Position numbers and translations under genes: made by a program
Assembly: GCA_949752735.1 (NCBI GenBank)
Contig: OX457044.1
Coordinates: 12,759,294 to 12,823,293, forward strand
DNA length: 64,000 nucleotides
DNA from: Lumbricus terrestris
Taxonomy: Eukaryota; Annelida; Clitellata; Crassiclitellata; Lumbricidae
Reading direction: 5' to 3'
In this document: piece by piece, positions 53,755 to 62,638 of the stretch
Layout of the letters: the number at the start of each line of letters is the position of its first letter
Numbering within the stretch: the stretch's first letter is position 1
Notes under the pieces: model-generated
Seen by the model: only the letters and a program-made list of their open reading frames with translations
Told to the model about the DNA's origin: nothing
The model's database searches: none

Positions 53755-54735
53755 GGAAAAAATAATGTTTCAATTTGTTTTCACCTCGACCCACCACACA
53801 ACCACCTTGATCCACCCCACCAAATCCTAACCCATCCTACGTGCCACCCCACCTCACCCAACCCACCCCATCTTCACCCCACCAACCCCACCCTCTGGAG
53901 TAAACATTGGTTTTTCATCCTACCTCGCCCTCCAACCTCGACCCCACCCTGGCCCCAATAAGTCCCACCCAACCCCACCCTCTGGAGTCACTTTTTTTGC
54001 CCTACCCTTCCTCCAACCTCGCCCCACCCAACCCCACACCATACCACCCACCAAACCCCACCCCATATTACCCATCCAATGATACCCATCCCCACCCATT
54101 CCCACCTCATCCCTGCCCCAACCAATCCCACACTCTGTGGTTTTCGCTCTGCCTTGCCTTCCAACCTCACCACCATCCCAACCTCACATATCCCACCCCA
54201 CCATCCCATCTCATCAGGACTGAAAGTGAGTCGGGTCGGTCCGGGTCTGGGACCCGGCATTGATTTCGAGACCTGGGTCTCAGCCGGGTCGCTTATTTAC
54301 CAAAATCAGACTAAAAAAGGGTCATGAACTGTTGTTTTGGCAGAGAAAAAAGGACTTTTTCATAGATATTTCGGGCGGATGACTAAAAAAAAGTCGTCAG
54401 AATTTTTGGCCGGAAAAAGATGGATTAATTTTTCGGTGACACTCAGCCAAAAATCTCACGAAAGTTTCAGACCCCGGCAACTTTTCCAAGCCACTTTCAG
54501 CCCTGCATCTCATCACACCTCTATCCAAGCCGATTCCACTGGAGTAAATGCACTTTTTCACCCTACCCGCCATCCAACATTGTCCTATCCGACCCCAGTC
54601 TACAAACCCTAAAAGACCCACTCCATCCTCTGCCCACACTGCTCCACCCCTCCCAACCCCATCCTCACTCATAAAAAAATTCCACACTCTGAAGTAAATG
54701 TTGCTTTTTGCCCTACCTGCCCTCCAACCTCATCT
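53755..54735. repeat. C-rich minisatellite, interrupted
   Basis: About five irregular units (near 53888, 53977, 54127, 54540, 54685) built on CCCACCCTCTGGAGTAAA, a T-run and CCCTACCTGCCCTCCAACC. Split by the MITE at 54216-54504. Long open frames here are compositional. Confidence 0.7.
54216..54504. mobile_element. Mutator-like MITE, AGGGCTGAAAG family, copy 3
   Basis: Ends AGGACTGAAAGTGAG and CCACTTTCAGCCCT; flanking CATCTCATC at 54207-54215 and 54506-54514 (9 bp perfect; 10-bp frame has one mismatch). Confidence 0.85.
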
Positions 54736-56130
54736 GATCCCTGCCCTGAAGAGCGGTGTATTAGATCCAACTAATCCCACGAAATATAGACCAAAGCGGA
54801 CGTTACCATCCTCTTGAATCTCATGGAAAAGGTCGTCGCCATGCATCTCGTCACACTTAGAAGGGAATAATCTGCTGCTACAGAATCAATCCATTATCAG
54901 AAGATTCCACTCAACTGGGACGCTTCTGCTCCGACCCCTCTCAGATATCGATTGACAGAGCCCAGCTGTCTCTACTGACCCTTTCTGATGTCAGCACTAC
55001 TGCTCTGCATTTGATACTGTTGACCACGAGATCTTGTCATAGCGGCTGAGTGTTTCTTTTGGTTTGTCTGCTGTAGATACAAGTAAATAGATTTGCTTCT
55101 TCATTAAGGTTCTCTCTGTGTGGTCCATGGCGCTACTAGATCCTCATTGGTTCAACCCTTATATTATCTACACCTCAGGTCTTGCCACACTCCTAAAGGC
55201 ACTTGCGGTTTCTGGTCAGCAATATGCTGATGACGTTCAGGCTTGCACCCATTGCCCCCCTTCTAATGCTATCTTAGCGGTTCGGATAATGAGCGGGACA
55301 TTGGAGGCTCTGGAAGCATGGATGTCATCTAACAGACTGTGCTTGAACCCATCTAAGACAAAATTTATTTGGCTGGGCACACGGCAGCAACTTGTCAAGC
55401 TTGACCTCTTTGCTAATGCTTCTGAATTTCCTTGTTTTGTCTTTGCAACTGCTGGTCATGACATCGGTGTCCAACTTTGTCAAGAACTCACTTTTGCTCC
55501 TCAGTTTCATCGTCCTGCTCGAGACTGCTACTATCAACTGTGCCAGCTTCGCACTGTCATTCGCTCTCTTACGTCTGCTGCTACTCGTACTTTAGTGCAT
55601 TCCTTCGTTACATCTCGCATCGACTATTGTTCTTCGTTCTACTTATTGGCCTCCCATCAACCAGAATGGCTTGTCTAGACCGGGTGTTGCGCTCTGCTGC
55701 ACGCCTTATTGGGCCAATCACTAAATATGGTCATGTCTCAAACTACATGCTTGAGGTACTTCACTGGCTCCCTATTCGCCAGCGTATCGAGTTCAGGGTG
55801 GCTGCTCTGCTATGGCGATGTTGTCAAGGCCTTGCCCCTATTTATTTCCGAGAGCTTTGCTGCCTTATGTTGGGTATCCAAGGACGTCGTCGCCTACGCT
55901 CTGCTGATAAGGGAGTCCTCTTAGTTCCTTTTGCTCGTACTATTAAAATGAAGAATCAAACCTTCTCTGTGATTGGTCTGGAATGGCCTTCCTTTAGAGC
56001 TATGCCTACACCCTGGGACTCTACCAGGATCCTTCATTACCAAACTTGAAACTGTTCTTTTGGGAACACCACTGAGAAGTTTTTTTCTTGAAGGATCGCT
56101 ATATAAATTTCCGAATTAATGTGTGAATGA
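54736..56130 (+). mobile_element. LINE C copy, RT to 3' tail
   Basis: Longest uninterrupted C copy: LKSGVLDPTNPTKYRP and LLLQNQS (broken), then 55118-55678 with the catalytic QYADDVQAC, MSSNRLCLNPSKTKFIWLG, QELTFAPQ, SFVTSRIDYCSS; then 55477-56049 with RMACLDRVLRSAARLIG, VLHWLPIRQRIEFRVAALL, LAPIYFRELC, RRRLRSADKGVLLVPFA, TFSVIGLEW. The 3' end has GCTATATAAATTT and TGAA repeats. Front RT motifs are frameshifted; no endonuclease. Confidence 0.85.
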
Positions 56131-56194
56131 ATAAAATCAATATTTTGTATTGGGGGTGATTATGTATTTCCGCATGTTTGGAGTCAAAATGTTC

Positions 56195-56512
56195 TGCTAT
56201 GGCGATATTGGTCAGGGCCTCACCCCAATTTATCTCCAAGAACTGTGCTGTTTCAGTTATCCAAGGACATTGTCCCTATACTGTGCAGAAAAGGGTGTTC
56301 TCTTGATTCATTTTGCTCATACTGCAACTCTGTGGTGGGCCCAGTGGTCTGGAACAGCCTTCCTTTAGAGTTGCGCCTACACCCTGGGACCAGTATCCTT
56401 CCTCGATAAACTTAGAACTGTTCTTTTTAGGCATGCTAGAATTTGTAGTGCCTCTGAGTAGTTTCCCTGAAGGGGCTCCATATAAATTTCCAAATGAATG
56501 AATGAATAAGCT
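56195..56512 (+). mobile_element. LINE C copy, 3' fragment
   Basis: 5'-truncated: codes for LTPIYLQELCCF and a degraded CAEKGVLLIHFA, and ends TGAGTAGTTTCCCTGAAGGG, ATATAAATTT, then TGAA repeats. Directly follows the previous copy, tail to head. Confidence 0.8.
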
Positions 56513-56565
56513 TATGCCTCTACAAATCGTTTCGGTGTGCCACTCAGCTTTTGCTTGATCTCTGC

Positions 56566-56986
56566 CATAGATGTAAAAAACGATGGAAACGGAATAAAAA
56601 ACGGGAAAAAACGTCGTTTTTTTCAAAAAAATTAAAAACGACAAAAAACGATAAAAAACGGAAACGGTAAATAATTTGACTTTGCTACATCTAAAACCGC
56701 ATTTTAACCTTGAAAAGATTGATTAGGAACCTACTACATGCAGGCTATCTCTTAAATGATGAAGTTAAACGGTGAAATAATGACTTTAGTTAGCTGAATT
56801 CTTGAGAGTTGGCGGGAAACATAAGAAATATCAGAAAAAATTAAAGTTAAGGAAAATAATAACCGAAAGTAAATGAATAAATAAAGTTAAAGAAAAAATA
56901 AAAAACGATGGGAAAAATAAAAAACGAAAAAAACCACGTTTTTTGGGAGATAATAAAAAACGGAAAAAAACGTTTTTACATCTATG
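56566..56986. mobile_element. hAT MITE, CATAGATGTAAAAAACG family, copy 3 (inverted)
   Basis: 421 bp; perfect duplication ATCTCTGC (56558-56565 and 56987-56994). Inverted relative to copies 1 and 2. Confidence 0.9.
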
Positions 56987-56994
56987 ATCTCTGC

Positions 56995-57322
56995 CACCCA
57001 TCAATTCAGCAGCTTATCTGTGGAATACAGATAAAATATTGGTCACCTATAATTCAAGCAACCATGATTGAAGGTGCCATGCAGCACCACAGTTTCCTGA
57101 CAAAGAGGAAGCTCTTTTGGAATAGTTTAAGCAGGCACAGCTTAATTTGGTTTCTATTAATTACCGGGCAGGCTCAGGAAGTTGCCAGCATATTTGGTCA
57201 TCAGGAATTTGAAAGTTCGACTAGTTGGCTGTACCTCTTTGACCAGAGACACAGAACTGTCTTCAAATGTGCTGCTGGCAAGGGCACTGTTACCAGAGTT
57301 GCAGAAAATGTTTCTGCATAAA
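56995..57322 (+). pseudogene. pogo/Tigger-like transposase, DNA-binding remnant
   Basis: In the frame 56908-57321, residues from about 90 read AQEVASIFGHQEFESSTSWL and LFDQRHRTVFKC. This fits the CENP-B/Tc5-type helix-turn-helix pattern FxASxxWLxxFxxRH known from pogo/Tigger transposases. The DDE domain is not found; the following 180 bp holds no match. The first part of that frame lies in the hAT MITE and is not transposase. Confidence 0.45.
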
Positions 57323-57516
57323 ATATTACAGCAGCACAGACCAAGGGGCATTTATAACATGGGCCGAACTGCACCCCCAATACAACAATAACCTGTTAGA
57401 ACTATTCAGGAAGTTGATGCTTCAAACATGTGTAGTCGTAGCCAGTGCAGTATTGTGCAAATCTCAAAGTTTGGATGAACTATTCTAAAATTGGCTATGG
57501 ACAGTGAACACACAAT

Positions 57517-57826
57517 TCATATGAAGTAATGTAGTGGTAATGTAGGAACATTCTTTTGATAGTTGGCAGTTCTGCCTGGCTCATCCAAAGTCAAGCTATA
57601 AATCTCTGCATTCTGCCACCAAATATGACATCTTGTCTGCAGCAAGTGGATCAGGCTTTCATCCAAATTGTTAATCATTTTATAGAAAACTAATGGTGAG
57701 CTCATTCTGCGCAATGTAGAAGGTAACAGGTTGTTGACGACAAAGCCAACACCTTGCTTGATGCAATTCTCATACTGCTTGGCACCAGCTTGCACTGCAA
57801 ACAATTGCAGACTGTTTCAAACACAC
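57517..57826 (-). other. Unrecognised minus-strand open frame with acceptor-like site
   Basis: About 95 codons: AKQYENCIKQGVGF, NNLLPSTLRRMSSPLVFY, LIHLLQTRCHIWWQ, then a stop. CTGCAATTGTTTGCAG stands just upstream. It could be a terminal exon or part of an old transposon. It lies exactly at the broken end of the LINE C fragment, which favours a transposon. No AATAAA close behind it. Confidence 0.3.
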
Positions 57827-58255
57827 TGGCTTTTGTACATGGTTAAGAGAAGATAACTGACCAAATGGTAAACCAGCATAAAGGGATAGGCAATAGTCAA
57901 GACGAGCTGGGACAAAGGAATCTACAAGTGTAGTTGCAGCGCCAGTTGAGAGAGAGTGAGCTACAGTGCGAAGCTGGCGCAGCTGATAGAAACAGGAGCG
58001 ACTGAGGCGATTAAGGTGAGGTACAAAAGTAAGTTCCTGGTCTAGCACATGCCAAAGTCACAGACCGAGGTGGAGAAATTATAGTCGGGAAATTCAGCAG
58101 ATAGGTTAATCAGATTAAGACAGCTGCTGCCGGGAGCCCAGCCAAATGAATTTGGTTTTAGCAGGGTTTAGTCTAAGACTGTTTGATACCATCCATGCTC
58201 TCAGGGCAATGAGCACCTGACCAATAGCCCTAACTGTAGAGGAAGCATTAAAAAA
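57827..58255 (-). mobile_element. LINE C fragment, minus
   Basis: Encodes LRLNPAKTKFIWLG (about 58150), LDQELTFVPHLNRLS, FYQLRQLRTVAHSL, SFVPARLDYCLSLYAGLPFG. Cut at both sides. Confidence 0.75.
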
Positions 58256-58261
58256 CCTGCA

Positions 58262-59110
58262 ATTAGGACTATGCCATCATCAGTTGACGCTGAGACTCTT
58301 AGCAACTATTTTGCTGAGGCTTCCACGGACCTTCAGTATACTCCGCCCTGTTTGAAAACGATGGTTGACAACCAGCATGAAACAGTTAGTGAACTGCAAG
58401 TTTTCACCATCCTTAACCGGTTGCACCATACTTCTGAGGGGTTGGACGGTCTGCCTGCATGGTTTCTTCGTTTAGCAGCGCCTGGATACTCTGGCTGTTT
58501 GACCGCTCTTATCAACCAATCACTGAGGTTCTCGCATGTTCCTGAACAGTGGAGAACAGCTCTCATCCGTCCGAAGGCTAAGGTTGCCTCTCCAACATGC
58601 CCGACAGATCTTCGACCTATATCTGTTCTACCGATTCTCTCGAGAGTGGTGAAACGGATCCTGGTCTACACCCTTGACCTTACCTTTGCTTCAACAACAT
58701 GCCGCTGCCATTGTCACTCAATGATCAATATGCCTTCCTTCCTACAGCGGCACTGATAGCTATGCTTCAAAACATCTCTGAACTCTTAGCCACCAATCAG
58801 CATGTCGTTGTTATCTCAATGGACTACACAAAGGCTTTTGATTTCTTCAGACACTGTGCAATCGTTGACACTCTCTAAGCTGGATATACCTGACTGTATA
58901 TTCAATTGGTTTACAACTTACTTTGATGACAGAAAACATCCAAACTGCTTGGAAGGGAAAACATCAAAGATTAAGAAAATAAATGCTAGTGTCGTTCAGG
59001 GTTCCGGCGTCGGCCCGGCAAAGTTTATCACTGGCACTTCTGACCTTCATCCAGTTAATGACCAAAACCGACTATTAACCTCCCTAGTGTTACGTTACCA
59101 TCATGAATAA
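58262..59110 (+). mobile_element. LINE D fragment, plus
   Basis: Frame 58271-58756: AETLSNYFAEASTDLQY, LDGLPAWFLRLAAPG, PEQWRTALIRPKAK, LRPISVLPILSRVV. After a frame change, DYTKAFDFFRH (palm) and 58802-59110 with LDIPDCIFNWFTTYF, ASVVQGSGVGPAKF. Stops before the YADD motif. Parallel to 19.1-20.0 kb. Confidence 0.8.
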
Positions 59111-59149
59111 CGTGTAAAAACGTTACATTTATTTACGATTATATAATGT

Positions 59150-59250
59150 ATTTTTTGAATGCGTATGTATGATGTATGCATGCATGCATTTATGTATGTA
59201 ACTATGTATGCATTTATGTATGTATGCATGTATGTATGTATGCATGTATA
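59150..59250. repeat. (TATG/CATG)n microsatellite
   Basis: GTATGTATGCATG-type repeats up to the Helitron start. Confidence 0.9.
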
Positions 59251-59765
59251 TCTATATAAATAAAGAGAAGATTCTGTCTGTGTGTCTGTCTGTTTGACCG
59301 GGATGCATTTCCACAGTTTTTGAGCTTTTCACTCCAAACCTTCACTACTGTGTAGGTCTCGGCATTATACACCCCAACGAGGGGTTGGCGATTCTCTACC
59401 ACCATGGGGGTCAGGGTGGGGGGGCAAAACCCCTCAAAATTTTCACTTTTTTCGGCAATTTTTCTGAAACTTTGTACCTAGACAGAGGGCCATCAGAGCC
59501 ACCCGGTGGAGTGGTTGGTTAATCTCTCCCACCATGGGGGCCACGGTGGGGGCTGCGACAACTCTAATTTTCGCTATAAATTTCCATTCCCTTGCCATAG
59601 TTTCACAGTTAGACAGATTTTTTGCGGGCCACCTCGCCTCTACTCAGACCACACCTCGGCCTGCAGGGGCTGGGTGGGGCAGGGGTTGGGGTGGGAGGCG
59701 TAGGGGCGGTGGGGGGAGAAAATTTTTCCGAAGACAGAAATTTCATGTGTGGCGTACTGGTCGAG

Positions 59766-59768
<3 letters not shown>

Positions 59769-59798
<30 letters not shown>

Positions 59799-60009
59799 CT
59801 TTTCTTTAATTGAGTGCCTGCAAACGCACTGCGCTTTACATTTACAAGTTATGCAGTAATCTTAATTAAACTTAACTACTAACTGAACAGACAGCTTTGT
59901 AATTACACGGCACCGATGGCAGCCTACAAAGCAAATCCGCCCAACGGGGGCTCGAACTCACTACCTCTCGCACTCTTGGCCAGCGTGTTAACCATTACTC
60001 TACTGGGTT
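59769..60009 (-). mobile_element. tRNA-derived SINE 1, copy 2
   Basis: Inverse of 13046-13274: TAA-repeat tail (59769-59797), GCCTGCAAACGCACTGCGC, B box as GGCTCGAACTC, head ending CCATTACTCTACTGGG. Confidence 0.85.
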
Positions 60010-60140
60010 GGAGTGTGGTGTGGTGGGTTGGGTGGGATGGGGTGGGCTGGAGGGTGGGGGATGGTGGTGGGAGGTGGACGGGGTGGGGGTGGGTGGGGAG
60101 GAGGTGTGGGGTAGTTGGGGAGGGGTGGGGTGGGGGTGGG
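60008..60140. repeat. G-rich tract
   Basis: GGGTGGG/GGGGTGGGG repeats over about 130 bp on the plus strand; potential for G-quadruplex formation. Confidence 0.85.
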
Positions 60141-60146
60141 TGGTGG

Positions 60147-60395
60147 ACGCTGCGCTCTGCTGTCCATGGTGACTTAATGGTTCCTTTCACTCGCTCTGCA
60201 ACAATGCAGAGGCGTTCATTCTCTATGGTCGGTCCAACAACCTGGAATGGACTTCCCTTGACTATGCGACACCTCCAAGCTGTTCTCAATTTCACAAACT
60301 GTTGAAGACTGTTTTTTCCCGCTTGATCTCGGTCGGGAGCGTCTCTGAGTAGATACCTTGAAGGGCGCTATATAAATTACGATTGATTGATTGAT
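60147..60395 (+). mobile_element. LINE C 3' end
   Basis: RTLRSAVHGDLMVPFTRSA, SFSMVGPTTWNGLPL, then CGGGAGCGTCTCTGAGTAG, GAAGGGCGCTATATAAATTA and GATT repeats (60379-60396). Confidence 0.85.
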
Positions 60396-60655
60396 TATAT
60401 ACCTTGAAAGACGGCTGTTTACCAACTGTAGTCTGCCTTAGTGGAGGTTCAACTAGGTCTCGGTGGGTCCCTGCCCCATATGGTTTGCCTCAGGGTTTAG
60501 TTCTTGGTCACCTCCTATTCATTATTTATACCACTGGTATAATGTTCTGCTTCTTGCAGAACATGGTGCCTTTAGCCAACTCTAGGCTGATAACACACAG
60601 GCGTACATGCACTGCCTCTCACCTAATATATAGATATTCGTTTAATTGACAGAAT
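60396..60655 (+). mobile_element. LINE C RT palm fragment
   Basis: VPAPYGLPQGLVLGHLLFII and YTTGIM, followed out of frame by a degraded ADN-type active site. Between two other fragments. Confidence 0.7.
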
Positions 60656-60719
60656 AACCAGTCGACATAACACGACAGTTAACAAGCACAAAGGAGCAGC
60701 GAATAAAGCCTAATAAACA

Positions 60720-61355
60720 TTTTTATACAACATCCGTGTTATGAAATTTTTATTGTTTTTATTTGGTTAGTTCAAATGGATGCGGCCTAGGGCGCAGATT
60801 GTATTTACCAGGATGTCTATATGAGAAAAATGTATGAAGAACATGATCATTGTCTTTAATTATAGCTTTGAAGAGGACGGCATCAGCAGTCTCAGCCATA
60901 ATGTTTGCTTTTGGGGAGTCTAAGGCTCGTCTGACACATCCCAGGAAGCTTTCGATGCGGTCGACCTCTCCCGCGCTCAGCAGTCCCCACCAGGCTGGAG
61001 AGGCGTACAGCAGACGTGCAACTGTGGTCGCTCGAGTGATGACATGCAAGGCCGGTCCAGGCATGCCGTGAGCTCGCAGAACGCACAGAGGAGGACTGAG
61101 GAGGCACATGAAGTTAGGGTATTGTCAACATGCTCCGAAACAGTAAGATGTTCACCGATTGTAACACCCAGTATTTTTATAGAAGATGGACAACATGGAG
61201 GCCAATGAAGCATGCGATCGCCTCACTGCAGCCATTTTCCTGGTCTTTTTTGGGTTGATGTGCAGGTTTTTGCTGGTGGCCCAAGTTTGTTTGGAGTTCA
61301 CTTTGGGCAGATCTGATGTTGTTCGAGCCGATTAGCTTTTGCGCAGTGTGCGGCG
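60720..61355 (-). mobile_element. LINE D 3' fragment
   Basis: Frames 60759-61109 and 60977-61213: ILGVTIGEHLTVSEHVD, ITRATTVARLLYASPAWW, KYNLRPRPHPFEL. Corresponds to 18381-18938. A front part (TWATSKNLHINPKKT) lies at 61230-61300. Confidence 0.8.
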
Positions 61356-62060
61356 GCCTATGCAAGTGGAAAGAGGTAGGCAAAGCTCACACAGATAAGA
61401 GGGTGCCCAGCCTGATAAGCATCACCACACCAAAGATGCAATCCTAAATGAGATGCGCTGCGGGAAAGGAAGCCAGTGCATATATCACGCATATATTGGG
61501 ATATGCGGTCATACTTGGTGAACCCCCCAATAAGTCGTGCAGCAGCCCGGTGGACCCTCTCCAACCTCTCAATCTGAACCCGCGGGAGACCAGCAAAGAT
61601 GGAAGCACAGTAGTCGAGACGGCTGAGCACAAGCACATGGACAAGAGAAGCTGCAGCTTTAGAAGTCAGAGGCGAGCAATGACCCTGAGCTGCCGCAGTT
61701 GGTAGTAGCAGCTGGGGCACACCTGATCTATATGAGATGCAAGGGTGAGTTCAGAGTCCAGAAGCATCCAAGGTCACGCACCACCAGAGAAAAATTCATA
61801 GATGGGAATTGAGAAGAGAGAACGCTCAGGTCGAGCTTAGCCAGCTGTTGCCTAGTGCCCAACCAAATGAATTGGGTTTTTTGGGCGTTGAGGTGGAGTC
61901 GGTTTGACCACGTCCAATCTGTGAGGGCCCCATTGCTTGTTGCATGATGCGGGCGGCCTCAATGGCTGCAAGTGGAGGGCAGTGCAGATATGCCTGAGTG
62001 TCACCTTCATACAGCTGGTGTAGCACGCCGTAAGATGCTAAGAGCTCAAATAAGGGTTCG
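61356..62060 (-). mobile_element. LINE C fragment bordering the piggyBac element
   Basis: Broken frames: FVWLGTRQQL-like codons (about 61850), QLLLPTAAAQGHCSPL, LVLSRLDYCASIFAGLPRVQIE, RAAARLIGGFTKYDRI, LPLSTCIG. At 62061 the LINE ends at TTAA, the piggyBac target, so the piggyBac element probably inserted in this LINE. Confidence 0.75.
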
Positions 62061-62638
62061 TTAACCCATTAGTGCCCAAATGATGGTCGCATAAGTCACA
62101 CATGTCAAATTGCTATTTCTATGTATTCTGAGTGAGACGAAGCTAAAAAATATTAAAATAATTAATTGCACATACGGCCACCAAATGGCACCTTGTTTCC
62201 AAATGGGAACATTGGGCACAAATGAGTCTATTCCCAATGGGGAACATATCTTTAATTGACTCTGATTTCATCAGCAGATTATTATGACACATTTACGTAA
62301 TCATTTGTATTGTGTTGCAGTACAAATGTATGTGTAAACCTCAAACATAGTAAACATAGTACATCCATCTAAGGCATTTATACTTGTACAGACTCAAAGT
62401 CCACTGTCCGAACAACAAGGTATTGCGCAGAATTTTTTAATATGAAGTACTGAATGTCATTGCAGACGATATAGTGAAACAGTTACTCAATAATTTTCTC
62501 TTTTCTTACAGTAAAACTTATTTCATGAAGTAAGATACATTATATTTAAAGCTCATGTAGACTTGAGAGACCAATGTGACGAAATAAGTTGCACAAAGTT
62601 CTGTCATATGAATAATTACTGATCAATGATAACAGTTC

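Larger units (their letters stand above)
59251..60146 (+). mobile_element. Helitron 5' part
   Basis: Starts TCTATATAAATAAAGAG right after an A. Homologous phrases with the 5' part of the 31.17-32.29 kb Helitron: CACTCCAAACCTTC, GGGCAAAACCCCTCA, GAAATTTCATGTGTGGCGTA. Contains SINE 1 copy 2 (59769-60009) and a G-rich tract (60008-60140). No CTAG terminus recognised, so it is probably cut at the LINE C fragment. Confidence 0.65.

Noticed and set aside
53740..54263. Open frames full of Pro/His/Thr in the C-rich region
   Set aside because: Compositional, arising from CCACCC repeats; no start context, splice signals or domain.
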